Assembly (NCBI RefSeq): GCF_030345095.1
Contig: NZ_CP128360.1
Coordinates: forward strand, 2,108,001-2,172,000
DNA from: Solwaraspora sp. WMMA2056
GTDB taxonomy: Bacteria; Actinomycetota; Actinomycetes; Mycobacteriales; Micromonosporaceae
Direction of reading: 5' to 3'
DNA: 64,000 nucleotides
Position 1 is the first letter of the stretch; every line of letters starts with the position of its first letter. The position numbers were made by a program, and so were the translations under genes. The notes under the pieces were generated by a model. The model was not told the DNA's origin. It worked only from the letters and a program-made list of their open reading frames with translations, and made no database searches. Of this stretch, positions 18,301 through 25,492 are shown piece after piece.

Positions 18301-20072
18301 CGTACGCGGAGGTCAACCAGTCCACGGGTATGCCGGTGCGGATCGTCAAACGCGACCCGTACGGCAACGAACGCGCCACCACACCCCTCGCGGTGAATCT
18401 GCAGACCCATACCGGGTTCCTCGGCGCGACCCGCGACGACTCCTCCGGCTACACGCCGCTCGGGGCGCGGCTGTACGACCCGGAGGTGGGTCGGTTCCTG
18501 TCCGCCGACCCGGTCCTGGACCTGGCCGACCCGGCCCAGGCCAACGGCTACACCTACGCCCACAACAACCCCGTCACCCACTCCGACCCGACCGGCCTGT
18601 CGATCAGCCTCACCGCCTCCGAACGCGCGGCTGCGCTGGCCGGGGTGGGTCTGTCCGCCGCGCAGGTCTCCCAGGCCCGATCGGCCGCCGGCCGGACCAT
18701 GACCTCGGTCATCCTGTCGGTGGCGTGGGACGTGTTGAAGGAGTTCATCGGCCTCGACGCCGCGCTGGGCTGCTTTGGCGGCAGCGTCTGGTCCTGCGTC
18801 GACCTGGTCACCGAGTTCATCCCCGCCTTTAAGATGTTCAAAGCGTTCGGCCGGATCGTCAAAGCCGTCGAACGCACCTTCTCCGCGATCAAAGCCTGGC
18901 AGAAAGCCAAAGCCGCCGCCCAGGCCGTCCTCAAAGCGGCCCGCGCCGCCGAAACCGCCGCGTTGAACGCGAAGAAAGCCGCCGCCGAACGCGCCAAACG
19001 CGCCGCCCAGGCCCTCGCGAAGAAGGCTGCCGACAAGGCCAACACCACCAGCAACAAAGCCGTCAACGCGTCCAAGAAGACCGGCAACCCCGTCCAGAAA
19101 CAGGCACAAGCCAAAACCAACCCCAAAGCCTCCAGCAGTGGCGGTGGCCGAGCCAGCGGCGGCGGTAAGAACACCTCCAAACCCGGCGGCACCACCGGCG
19201 CCAGCTCACGCTCCAACGGCGGATCCAGCGGCGGAGGCGGTGGCGGTGGCGGCAGGTCCGGAGGCGGTGGCTCCTGCGAGGACCCCGCCAACAGCTTCAC
19301 CCCCGGCACCAAGGTCCTGATGGCCGACGGCACCACCACACCCATCGAGGACGTCAAGCCCGGTGACGAGGTCATCGCCACCGACCCCGAAACCGGCGAA
19401 ACCGAGGTGGAGACCGTCACCGCCACCATCACCGGCGACGGCGTCAAACACCTCGTCAAGATCACCATCGACACCGACGGCCACCACGGCCCGGAGACCG
19501 CCGAGATTACCGCCACCGACGGTCACCCCTTCTGGGTCCCCGAGCTGGGCGAGTGGATCGACGCCGTCGACCTGCAACCCGGCCAATGGCTCCACACCAG
19601 CTCCGGCACCTGGGTCCAGATCACCGCCATCCAACGCTGGACCACCCCACGCGCCGTCGTCCACAACCTCACCATCAGCCACGTCCACACGTACCATGTA
19701 CTCGCCGGCAACGTGCCGGTGTTGGTCCACAACTGCGGCGGCCCTGGTCGGGATCTAATTGATGGCGATGCCCAATATCACATCATTTCTGGCAACCGTA
19801 CTGGCGGCGGACATAAGTGGCCGGGACAGCCGGGCAAGACAGTTTTCCCGGAGTCTTGGGATACCGACAAGATTCTGGAAAGCGTCGCTGATATTGCTAC
19901 GAATCCATCCAGTACTTGGACTTGGCAGAAGGGCGCGCATGGATCGCTGTATACCAAGAAGGGCGAGCTGTCGCGAGTCAAGATCGAGGGCGTCTATGAT
20001 GGGGTGAATATACGGGTGATCTTCGAACCGGCTACGGACCGAATCATCACGGGCTTCCCGATTGGGCGATGA
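12381..20072 (+). CDS. Rhs polymorphic toxin: SpvB-like, ricin lectin, Hint, EndoU nuclease
   Basis: A 2,563-residue secreted toxin. The ATG at 12381 begins a long signal (hydrophobic LLLLTVVMTVTVLPAQAWG); an upstream GTG at 12303 is less likely. Order: export signal; SpvB-like region (SGAFTYGYQIEVPEATGGLM, about 330); many YD repeats (YDPLGRLVEAW, YTYDGLGRVLTEM); a ricin-B lectin at roughly 1765-1900 with QxW motifs (PQRWAF, GQRWIR, AQLWSA); the Rhs core ending YDPEVGRFLSADP and DPTGL near 2070; an Ala/Lys-rich helical stretch; a Gly/Ser linker; a Hint domain (about 2297-2452, starting SFTPGTKVLMADG, ending VPVLVHNC); and an EndoU RNase at about 2455-2563 with two conserved His (YHIISGN, GGGHKWPG). 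The EndoU tip is noticeably AT-richer than the rest, which suggests exchange of the toxic tip. The immunity gene follows directly. Confidence 0.93.
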   Translation: MRGTGPLSWQQGDRAARTGRGRTIRQRARRATLLLLTVVMTVTVLPAQAWGVPGPGMSREGLQVELPDLPQTPQIGQDESAESDLTTADEVPVVPYEPVAVTPWTSGDGTVDLTGVAPGETLPVDDLPVALGVPEDGDPAALAGSWAVGLAAPEASQAAGVAGLIMKITPPASADPAAEVALTVDYTTFADLYGPQAADRFGFLLLPDCVYDDPDGGDCATATATGGVGERAGAQAGGSGVTDTGEITPIASQVAVESTRRVVSGTVPVGALLAASSDAGRSAASSTSSSVVGVLDTGASAAGDYTATPLLSSGSWAAGSSSGAFTYGYQIEVPEATGGLMPQVNLSYSSQSVDGRTSATNNQASWIGDGWDYAAGSITRSYANCRQDSTKAGSNNASHRTGDLCWGSNNATLSLGGMTTELVWDGGTWTTANGDGSRVELLTDTGLANGDADGEYWVVTTRDGTRHWFGRHRLPGWSTGDPVTNSVLTVPVYGNHAGEPCYQAGNWAGSACTQAWRWSLDYVEDLHGNAMSLWWAKETNYYARNFNFKDPVRYDRSGYLTRIDYGQRADSMYSAAPLARVAFTVAERCFAEGALTCTDANFASTNPNNYRIWYDTPADLHCTAGQKCWNSSPAFFTRKRLDRITTSAQRQSGSTALQTVDEYKLKQSFPILRTGLNTALWLESVTRTGHGRNGAGTIALNAVRFEAHPDDMPNRVRRDDRPNFSRLRIGRVINEYGGETIVTYKQPTGACATGTGLPGKNDTAALKANTRLCYPSFWHPDPAVEDIDWFHKYVVDTVEELPAIDGAFPTVTRYSYADAGWKLAEQEFTKKSTRTYSQFAGFAKVTVVTGDDDPAIGSARTKSVTRYFRGMGDSVSVRDIDGTVIAADAEPFAGRIAEELTYTSAADADTAWLTRSVTVPAATELARRDRDDGLSPLRAWRVTEPRQITYTRSSGTGDDTRTQRVVETRTTYETEYGLPTRVESRGDTGRTGDESCTNFGYVHRTDKHVIGLTRQVRTSPTLCADANFDDLTTLSAASRVGYDNQAYGVALTASTRALVTSSWSLKADGSGYQPDGSVAFDATGRVVSRTGPDGKTSTTTFEPATGQAYRVTERNSLGHSQTVEVDPGRGVAVRSTDPNGHVSQATYDPLGRLVEAWAPGRTPTAGAVPDFSAEYHLPVGKPPYVVTRSRGHENRVETAVTLYDGLGRERQSQQEAVGGGRLISDTLYNTSGEIWQTNNAYYADGAPSGRLFTPLADTTVPNATRYTYDGLGRVLTEMPVLRGTDAPERATRYEYGTDHSTVINPAGAPSYRVWSDAIGRTTRVDTFTDAARTAFTTMRYEHDARGQLARAYHSEALDHPWTWSYDQRGRLTTANDPDTGTTTIGYDHRDRPLTTTNAREVTVWNGYDELSRPVAQRLDGPAGTLLAEFGYDTAPGGTGLPATATRYTDGLAYTQQIGGYTDDYQPTSTTLTLPQEIAETWGLARSYTYSYSYTDTGLTASVRMPAVGRLPAEEVLVRYTADGLPLSVSGQDWYGAETVYSPYGQVLRSTLGAQPYRVWTTASYDDASGALLDQRVFREQTGDQAVVPGNLVSQRSYGYDAAGNVTAVREHAAGIAERQCFSYDGVGQLTRAWTSADQTSCAAAPSAATVASGADGAGYWQEYEYDLLGNRTRLVEKDLTGDVAKDATSTYTYGKLDGSQPRTLTSVRKQYVTLSGAQVTAEAKRLYEATGETKSVSSLQTGDAQTLSWTWDGQVERIAGQGQGGKTAWVGPAGHCLDLAYGLAVPGQRIQLHSCNRTPPQRWAFTVAPGQVDADLGSMRVYDDWCLQPVGTTAGSLVQLQRCDDGAGQRWIRTGVGQLRHAVSGLCLATLGGATANSTPIVLATCDAGATAQLWSAQDETRHIYGPDGARLLTVQDAQATLHLGDALLTVARGGVNVTSQRTYPAPGGAVMRYAYGTSPAALAAVASDHQGSPYAEVNQSTGMPVRIVKRDPYGNERATTPLAVNLQTHTGFLGATRDDSSGYTPLGARLYDPEVGRFLSADPVLDLADPAQANGYTYAHNNPVTHSDPTGLSISLTASERAAALAGVGLSAAQVSQARSAAGRTMTSVILSVAWDVLKEFIGLDAALGCFGGSVWSCVDLVTEFIPAFKMFKAFGRIVKAVERTFSAIKAWQKAKAAAQAVLKAARAAETAALNAKKAAAERAKRAAQALAKKAADKANTTSNKAVNASKKTGNPVQKQAQAKTNPKASSSGGGRASGGGKNTSKPGGTTGASSRSNGGSSGGGGGGGGRSGGGGSCEDPANSFTPGTKVLMADGTTTPIEDVKPGDEVIATDPETGETEVETVTATITGDGVKHLVKITIDTDGHHGPETAEITATDGHPFWVPELGEWIDAVDLQPGQWLHTSSGTWVQITAIQRWTTPRAVVHNLTISHVHTYHVLAGNVPVLVHNCGGPGRDLIDGDAQYHIISGNRTGGGHKWPGQPGKTVFPESWDTDKILESVADIATNPSSTWTWQKGAHGSLYTKKGELSRVKIEGVYDGVNIRVIFEPATDRIITGFPIGR

Positions 20073-20073
20073 C

Positions 20074-20331
20074 ATGGACTTCAGGCAGGCGCAAGCGGAC
20101 ATTTTAGCCTTGTTGGACGATTCTCCTATCGTGTCGAGTGATGTCAGGGGCGACGTGCGGGAGTTGGTGCAGGTCGGGGAAATAGGGCTGGCGTTCGATA
20201 CCCTTTGCTCCTGGCTATTCGAGGACTCCCTTGCTATATCGCGGTCATTTTATGAACGCCTCAGAGTGGTTGCGAACTACTTGGAGGAGCTCGCTGCCTT
20301 GGAGAGGCTCGACGAGCTTATAGTTGACTGA
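20074..20331 (+). CDS. MafI-like immunity protein for the EndoU toxin
   Basis: An 85-residue acidic helical protein whose ATG (20074) lies one base after the toxin stop, so the pair is co-translated; a TTG at 20062 would overlap the toxin. The sequence (DVRELVQVGEIGLAFDTLC, then a helix ending YLEELAALERLDELI) fits the MafI type of immunity protein, known as partner of EndoU-type MafB toxins in Neisseria. Its role would be to bind and neutralise the C-terminal nuclease in the producer. The low GC matches the toxin tip and differs from the Rhs body. The family call is by recognition of sequence style and context; a profile search would settle it. Confidence 0.75.
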   Translation: MDFRQAQADILALLDDSPIVSSDVRGDVRELVQVGEIGLAFDTLCSWLFEDSLAISRSFYERLRVVANYLEELAALERLDELIVD

Positions 20332-20370
20332 ATGGTTCCGCCGACATGTAGTTGAGATTCATCTCGGATG

Positions 20371-20404
20371 AACCGGGTGGTGTCGTGTCGGTTGCCACCC
20401 GGTT
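20371..20404 (+). terminator. Terminator hairpin after toxin-immunity pair
   Basis: AACCGGGTGG (20371-20380) pairs with CCACCCGGTT (20395-20404) and is followed by a short T-rich run. It lies 40 bp after the immunity stop. The remaining bases to 20531 show no gene. Confidence 0.6.
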
Positions 20405-20531
20405 TATCGACCTTCAGATCGGCGCATGCCGCCTCCCGACTCAGCAGTCATCATCGGCTGTGACTGACGCACAGCTGGTGCGCTCGTGGTGGTCCGTGTG
20501 GAGAGCCGCCACGAGCAGGGGGAGTCAGGGA

Positions 20532-20720
20532 TTACGGGCGGGCGCCGTCGGACTTGAGGGTGGTGGTGAAGGTGGTCCAAGTGGCGGGGGCGAAGGTCAG
20601 CATCCCGGCGGCGGGGGCTTTGGAGTCGCGTACGTCGATCTGGGTGCCCCGGTCGCGGACCTCGACGCACCGGCCGTTGCTGCCGGACCGGCTCGACGTG
20701 CGCCAAGTGTTACGTTCCAT
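20532..20720 (-). CDS. DUF397 protein
   Basis: A 62-residue DUF397 protein: WRTSSRSGSNGRCVEVRDRG, the central VRDSK, and the closing MLTFAPATWTTFTTTLK are the family signature. The ATG is at 20720, 26 bp after the stop of the XRE regulator at 20747, so the two form one unit. DUF397 proteins are partners of actinobacterial XRE regulators; proposed roles include antagonism of the regulator in development or antibiotic control. No toxic activity is evident from sequence. Confidence 0.9.
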   Translation of the reverse strand: MERNTWRTSSRSGSNGRCVEVRDRGTQIDVRDSKAPAAGMLTFAPATWTTFTTTLKSDGARP

Positions 20721-20746
20721 TCTCGCTCCCTCGTCCGATGTCGTAC

Positions 20747-22114
20747 TCATGTGACGATGAGCTCTTTGGCGTCGGTGCAGAAGCGGCGGACGGCGGGGGT
20801 GCGTCGGTACGGTCCGAGTGCGCTGACGAGGTTGCGTACGTGTTTGATGCATCTGGCGGAGGTGACCTGGCCGGTGAGGGTCTGGACGGCCTGGTCGCCG
20901 AGGGCGAGTGCCTTGTCCAGCTCGGGTTGGTCCTGTCGGACGTAGGTGGTGGCGAGCAGGGCGTTGCGCAGCGCGCCTTCGCGGCTGTACTCGTTGTCCT
21001 GCAGCCGCAGCGCTGCCCGGAGGTGTTCGCGGGCGCGGGTCCAGTCTTCGAGTTTGACGTAGCAGTAGCCGGCTTGGGCGTGGGCCTGGGCTTCGTTGAT
21101 CCAGTACGCCCAGTCGGGGTCGCCGTGTTCCGGGCGTTCGTCGGTGAGCCGGTCGAACGCGCTGTCCAGCGCACGCCGGGTGTCGGCCACGGCGTGGTTG
21201 TTGGCGTACGCCTCAGCGGCACGCAGGTCGAGGATCGTTCCGACTTTCGGGCTGGTGGCGGGGTAGCTGGCCCGCGCGGTCTCGGCGAGGGTGACCGACT
21301 GCCGGAGCTGGCCGAGGTCTTTGGCCTGGCAGGACATGAAGCCGAGGATGTTCGCACCGAGGCCACGGTCACCGGCGGCGTGGGCCTGGTAGAGGCCTGC
21401 GATCCAGAACCGTTGCGCCTGGCTGTGGTTTCCGTCGTCGAACGACAGCCAGCCGGCGAGGCGCATCAGCTCACCGGCGGTGCCGTGCAGCCGCCGACCG
21501 ACCGAGTCGGTGTAGCGGCGCTCGCGTAGCACCTCGACCACGGTCGCCAGGTGCTGACGGACCAGGCCGAGTGTCTGGCCGCTGCCGAGGTGGTCGTCCA
21601 TCCGCCGCAGGCTCGCGGTGACGGTGTCCAGGTGGTCGACGACCTCACCGGACAGCGGCCGGCCGGTCGTCGAGGCGACGTCCGACGGCTGTAGGGCGAT
21701 GATCCACTCGTGCGCCGGCGACGTCAGCGCGGAACCGAGCAGAGCGAGGAACATCCGTCGGTGCGTCATTGTCTCAGGTTCGTTCACGACCATGGCCGCC
21801 TGCAAGGCCCCGGCAGATGTCCACGGTAGTTCCAGACCGGCGGACGCTGGCGCGGCGTCGAAGCCGTCATCGGGCCAGCCCAGCTCATCGAGGGTGACCG
21901 TCCGCTGCACCTGCTCGGACAGCAATGCGACGGTCAGCGACGGCCACGGGCTACGCGGCACCTCGCCCTTCTTCCACTTGTACGGCGTCTTGAGGTGCAG
22001 CCGCTCCGCACGTCCGTGCCGCTCGGCGCACTCGTTCAGCCGCCGGGCAAGCTGCTCAGGCTGCCAGCCCGCCTCGGCCAACAACCGGGTGATCCCGTCC
22101 CCGCTGGCTGCCAC
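20747..22114 (-). CDS. XRE-type transcriptional regulator with TPR-like C-terminus
   Basis: A 455-residue regulator of the actinomycete XRE/tetratricopeptide type. The N-terminus (about residues 5-90) is a DNA-binding region with QLARRLNECAERHG and TPYKWKKGEVPRSPWPS, which recalls Streptomyces regulators that need a small partner. The rest is all-helical with TPR-like pairs (RYTDSVGRRLHGTAGELMRL, AQAHAQAGYCYVKLEDWTRA). It lies upstream of a DUF397 gene in the same direction, the standard pairing. It is divergent from the small membrane protein gene at 22358. Ligand and targets are unknown. Confidence 0.85.
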   Translation of the reverse strand: MAASGDGITRLLAEAGWQPEQLARRLNECAERHGRAERLHLKTPYKWKKGEVPRSPWPSLTVALLSEQVQRTVTLDELGWPDDGFDAAPASAGLELPWTSAGALQAAMVVNEPETMTHRRMFLALLGSALTSPAHEWIIALQPSDVASTTGRPLSGEVVDHLDTVTASLRRMDDHLGSGQTLGLVRQHLATVVEVLRERRYTDSVGRRLHGTAGELMRLAGWLSFDDGNHSQAQRFWIAGLYQAHAAGDRGLGANILGFMSCQAKDLGQLRQSVTLAETARASYPATSPKVGTILDLRAAEAYANNHAVADTRRALDSAFDRLTDERPEHGDPDWAYWINEAQAHAQAGYCYVKLEDWTRAREHLRAALRLQDNEYSREGALRNALLATTYVRQDQPELDKALALGDQAVQTLTGQVTSARCIKHVRNLVSALGPYRRTPAVRRFCTDAKELIVT

Positions 22115-22357
22115 CGCATCGACCCTTCACCCGTAGTGGTCGCTCCCACGCACAGTAGCGAACCTGGTGTCCGGCGGGCTGCCCCGACACTGATCCGCAC
22201 CGATACGCACCACGCGCACCCCCTCCCGCCACCACCCGGCTGAGGTCAACTGGGCACATCGGATTCCGGCGGTGACCCGAATCCGAAACCGGTGAACCGG
22301 GTCGGCGGGTCGGAGCGCGGCAACGCTCCGACCCGCCGGCCTCGCCAGAAGGTGAGA

Positions 22358-22507
22358 GTGCTCGTGATCGCCAGACTGTTGCCGATCGTGTTCGCCGGAC
22401 TGATGCCCGGCTTCCTCCTCGGCCTGTTCACATTCCGGGTCAAGTCCCGGTGGTGCCCGCGCTGCGGCGAAACCACCGAGGCCATCTACCGCAGCCTGCA
22501 CCAATGA
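22358..22507 (+). CDS. Small membrane protein with CxxC
   Basis: A 49-residue peptide beginning at GTG 22358 five bases after AAGG; in-frame GTGs at 22292 and 22352 are alternatives. It has one transmembrane helix (ARLLPIVFAGLMPGFLLGLF) and a basic tail with WCPRCGE, a possible metal-binding pair. Its stop overlaps the ATG of the downstream XRE gene (ATGA), so it is very likely real and co-translated. I do not recognise a family. Confidence 0.6.
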   Translation: MLVIARLLPIVFAGLMPGFLLGLFTFRVKSRWCPRCGETTEAIYRSLHQ

Positions 22508-23727
22508 CCACCGCGCCCGGCCGCCACCGCATCACCGAACTACCGATCGGCCGGCGGATCGCCCAACTCCGCGCCCGACGTGGCCTCACCCAACAGGTAT
22601 TCGCCGACCGCATCGGCAAATCCCACTCGTGGGTCGACAAGGTCGAACGCGGCATCCGCTCCCTCGACCGCATCTCCGTCGTCCACACCATCGCCGCCGT
22701 CCTCGGCGTCACCCCCGAGGTCATCCTCGGCCCCGCCACCAGCCGACCCGAACCCGCCACCAACACCACGGCCGCCACCGTCGAACACCTCCGCGCCGCC
22801 CTCGCCCGCTACGACACCCCCACCCCCGACCGACCGTCACCGTCCGCCGCCGACCTGCGCCACCACATCCAGTACGCCTGGACCGCCTACCAACACGCCC
22901 ACTACCCGCAACTACTCCGCACACTGCCCGACCTGCTCACCCACACCCGCCACACCACCACCAACAACGCCCCCGACGCCGCCCACCTGCAAACCCGGGT
23001 CTACCGGCTCACCGCCCACCTGCTCACCAAACTCGACGAACCCCACCTCGCCTGGCTCGCCGCCGACCGCGCCATCACCACCGCCGCAGGCCACCCCCGG
23101 CACATCGCCGCAGCCGCGATCGCCCTCGCCCAGGTGCTCCGCGCCCTGCATCGGAGTACCCTCGCGACACAGGCCGCGCTCACCGCCGTACCGCTGATCG
23201 ACCCGGCCACCACCGACCACCCGACATCGGACGACCACGCCCTCGCCGGCACCCTGCTGATCGAAGCCGCCCTCGCCGCCGCCACCGGCAACGACCCCAC
23301 CACCGCCCACCACTACGCACACCGTGCCGCCCAGCTTGCCGCCACCCGCCCTGGCGGCAACGACGCCACCACCACCGCCGGCTTCGGGCCCACCGCCGTC
23401 GAACTTGCCCGAGCCCACATCGCCACCATCCTCGGCGACCCGCACCAGGCCATCACCCACCACCAATACGCCACCGCAAGCCACGGCTGGCGGGAACTAC
23501 CCGCCGAACACCGCGCCGCCCACCTGATCGACATCACCCGCGCCTACCTCGACACCGGCAACCCCACCGCCGCCACTCACGCCATCATCGCCGCCGACCA
23601 GACCGCCCCCGCCGAAACCCGCACCCGACCCACCGCCCACACCATCATCACCACCCTCCTACGGGCCGGTCCCACCCCCGACCTGACCCGCCTCGCCACC
23701 ACCATCGGCCTCACCCCACGACCCTGA
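22504..23727 (+). CDS. XRE-family helix-turn-helix regulator, helical C-terminus
   Basis: A 407-residue regulator. The start ATG 22504 overlaps the preceding stop. The HTH occupies about residues 13-67 (GRRIAQLRARRGLTQQVFAD, SHSWVDKVERG). The remainder is an Ala/His/Thr-rich helical domain of TPR type (AWLAADRAITTAAGHPRHIA, TLLIEAALAAATGNDP). Composition is extreme: third positions are nearly all C, and an antisense frame stays open over much of it. Its 3' end overlaps the convergent HTH gene at 23659 by 69 bp. It may act in the unit with the small CxxC membrane protein; signal unknown. Confidence 0.85.
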   Translation: MTTAPGRHRITELPIGRRIAQLRARRGLTQQVFADRIGKSHSWVDKVERGIRSLDRISVVHTIAAVLGVTPEVILGPATSRPEPATNTTAATVEHLRAALARYDTPTPDRPSPSAADLRHHIQYAWTAYQHAHYPQLLRTLPDLLTHTRHTTTNNAPDAAHLQTRVYRLTAHLLTKLDEPHLAWLAADRAITTAAGHPRHIAAAAIALAQVLRALHRSTLATQAALTAVPLIDPATTDHPTSDDHALAGTLLIEAALAAATGNDPTTAHHYAHRAAQLAATRPGGNDATTTAGFGPTAVELARAHIATILGDPHQAITHHQYATASHGWRELPAEHRAAHLIDITRAYLDTGNPTAATHAIIAADQTAPAETRTRPTAHTIITTLLRAGPTPDLTRLATTIGLTPRP

Positions 23728-24042
23728 CCAGCCGGCAGCCTTGCTACGCGGCGGCGTCGCGGGCTCGAAACCGACCTTCAGGCTCACCTCCAGCGCTGTC
23801 GCCAGCCGCTCCAGCACCACGAGTGTCGGCACGGTTCCGCCAGCCTCGAACCGGGCCACCGCAGACTGCGTCATCCCCGACGCCGTGGCCAACTGCGTCT
23901 GACTCCAACCACGACGCTCACGCAACTCACGCACCGAACGACCGAGCTCGAACGCCAACCGCGCCGCCTCGTACGCCTCAGCGGCTCCCGGCTCAGCCAG
24001 CCGCCGCTCCCGCATCGCGGCCCAACCGCCACCCTCACCCAT
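23659..24042 (-). CDS. HTH (XRE) protein, HigA antitoxin-like
   Basis: A 127-residue protein with a central XRE helix-turn-helix (RSVRELRERRGWSQTQLATA, GMTQSAVARFEAGGTVP). The preceding region AEPGAAEAYEAARLAFELG is the usual linker of HigA-like antitoxins of actinomycetes. The ATG at 24042 is used; a TTG at 24054 is possible. No HigB toxin gene precedes it: the next gene upstream is another HTH gene. It therefore looks like an orphan antitoxin. The 3' end overlaps the convergent gene ending at 23727, leaving the last 23 codons with unusual Gly-rich content. Confidence 0.8.
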   Translation of the reverse strand: MGEGGGWAAMRERRLAEPGAAEAYEAARLAFELGRSVRELRERRGWSQTQLATASGMTQSAVARFEAGGTVPTLVVLERLATALEVSLKVGFEPATPPRSKAAGWSGSWGEADGGGEAGQVGGGTGP

Positions 24043-24093
24043 GACTAGATCCAACGCCGTTGCAGCCTGAAGCTTCCGGGCGGGGAGCGCAGG

Positions 24094-24408
24094 TCAGGCG
24101 ATCGCGGCGATGTCGCCGTCGTCGAAGTAGATGGCCTGGTGCAGTCGGCCACCGAGCGCGGCGGCGTAGCGAGCCACCACATCCTGCCCGGAGATCTTGC
24201 CCTGCTCGATCTGGGAAACCCGGCCCTTGGTGACGCCCATCCGGTCAGCGACCTGCTGCTGAGTCAGACCTCGGGCTTTGCGTACCTCGGCGAGGCGGTG
24301 CCCGACGACGGTGGCCAGCAACTCCCGCTTGCCGGCCTCGACCGCCTCCTCACCGCCGGCCCGCTCGACATAGGCACTCCGGACGTCGCTCCAACGCGTG
24401 TAGCCCAT
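24094..24408 (-). CDS. XRE antitoxin of RelE/HigB-type system (partner broken)
   Basis: A 104-residue antitoxin-type protein beginning MGYTRWSDVRSAYVERAGG at ATG 24408. The HTH is at about residues 36-88 (GHRLAEVRKARGLTQQQVAD, GVTKGRVSQIEQGK), and the conserved tail HQAIYFDDGDIAAIA is typical of this subfamily. It normally follows a RelE/ParE-type toxin gene, and indeed a TGATG overlap joins it to the remaining end of one (24408-24503). With the toxin truncated, the antitoxin is orphaned. A degraded copy of this gene lies at 8208-8280. Confidence 0.85.
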   Translation of the reverse strand: MGYTRWSDVRSAYVERAGGEEAVEAGKRELLATVVGHRLAEVRKARGLTQQQVADRMGVTKGRVSQIEQGKISGQDVVARYAAALGGRLHQAIYFDDGDIAAIA

Positions 24409-24503
24409 CACGGTTTCCCCTCCTGCTGGGCGCGTTCCTTCAGGTAGATCTCGTAGCGGTGTTCGGCCAGTGGGATGGCTTCGGTGTACCACTCGTTCCG
24501 CAT
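24408..24503 (-). pseudogene. RelE/HigB-type toxin, C-terminal fragment
   Basis: The minus strand encodes MRNEWYTEAIPLAEHRYEIY and a further eleven residues, with the stop overlapping the antitoxin ATG. This is the C-terminal helix of the RelE/Gp49-like toxin that normally precedes this antitoxin (consensus W-x2-WY-x-EAIP-x-AE-x-RY). All upstream toxin sequence is gone; just beyond 24500 lies unrelated sequence leading into a DUF4143 fragment on the other strand. The toxin cannot be functional. Confidence 0.7.
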
Positions 24504-25074
24504 TTCAGCTTTCAGCTACGCCGACTGCAGGAGCTCGACTCCTGTGAGCGCTCGAGATTTGGTAGCTAGGCTGCTCGGATCTTGGTATTTCGACCGACTC
24601 CCTGCTTGGGGTACGACGCTACGCGTGCGAGCCGCAGCATCACCGAAGGTGCATGTCGTCGACACGGGAGTGGCCGCCCGGCTTATACGAGTCTCTCCCG
24701 CCAAACTCGCCACCCTCGACCCGACCGCATTGACGGAGTTCGGGCACCTCCTCGAAAGTTTCGTCGTCGGCGAGCTTCGCAAGCAGGCCTCCTGGCTTGA
24801 CGAATACGAAACTACGGGGCACTGGCGTACCGATGAAGGCGACGAGGTCGACTACGTCATCGAGTTCGACGACGGCAGGGTCCTTGCGTTCGAAGTCAAG
24901 GCGAACGAACGCGTCGCGGGCGCAGACCTCAAAGGCCTCCGAGCGCTACGGGACGCGCTCGGCGATAGATTCATCACCGGTGTGGCGTTCAGCACGGGAC
25001 TGCGCACGTTCACCTACGAAGACCGCATTCACGTCATGCCCGTCGACCGACTCTGGACACCCGTCAGAGGCTAA
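24475..25074 (+). pseudogene. AAA-ATPase/DUF4143 protein, C-terminal fragment
   Basis: From about 24570 the frame encodes the DUF4143 C-terminal half of a predicted ATP-binding protein: RLPAWGTTLRVRAAASPKVH, VVDTGVAARLI, LTEFGHLLESFVVGELRKQA, and the restriction-endonuclease-like EVDYVIEFDDGRVLAFEVKA. Full-length members have an N-terminal P-loop domain of about 200 residues, which is absent; the preceding sequence is unrelated and overlaps, on the opposite strand, the truncated RelE toxin. The open frame from 24475 may still be translated but would lack the ATPase. Both truncations meet at one junction near 24500-24570. Confidence 0.75.
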
Positions 25075-25124
25075 CATCGGCCTTTCATCAAGGGGGAATC
25101 GGGCCGGCCCCGCCCCCGATCAGC

Positions 25125-25281
25125 GCCACCGACCTACAGGCCTGGCAATGGCTCCAGACAAGCTCTGGCATATGTGAACGAATCAACGCAAACTACCGCG
25201 CGGACCGTCCTCCACGTCGTCGTCCACGATCGCACCATCGGCCGCGTCCTAACGTACCGTGTAGTAGCTGGCAGTCTGTAA
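25125..25281 (+). pseudogene. Frameshifted remnant of an Rhs Hint domain end
   Basis: The stretch reads DLQAWQWLQTSSG in one frame and, after a shift near 25200, VVVHDRTIGRVLTYRVVAGS and a stop at 25279-25281. Codon for codon it matches the end of the intact Hint domain of the Rhs toxin (19571-19715: DLQPGQWLHTSSG, then VVHNLTISHVHTYHVLAGN). This is the site where a toxin tip would follow. The surrounding 25075-25492 has no other recognisable gene; 25282-25492 is AT-richer and may hold an unrecognisable toxin relic. Confidence 0.7.
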
Positions 25282-25492
25282 AGAGTCATGTTGAAGGGCA
25301 TGCGGCTGCCCTAATGAGGTAGATTGAATTTTGGGTGCCGAGCTGTATATCAAAAGAGTGCTGTGCTGTTTGCGTAATTGCTGTGCGGCGATCTTTCCGT
25401 AAGTGATTCCGGAAGATGTAACCCTTTGCATGTACGGGGCAAAATGGTTATGATGGAACCTTCACTGGACTCTCGGATCGGAGTGCTTGGCT

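Noticed and set aside
14781-19516. Several long minus-strand frames inside the Rhs gene
   Set aside because: Antisense shadows of a highly GC3-biased gene; no domain, signal or ribosome site.
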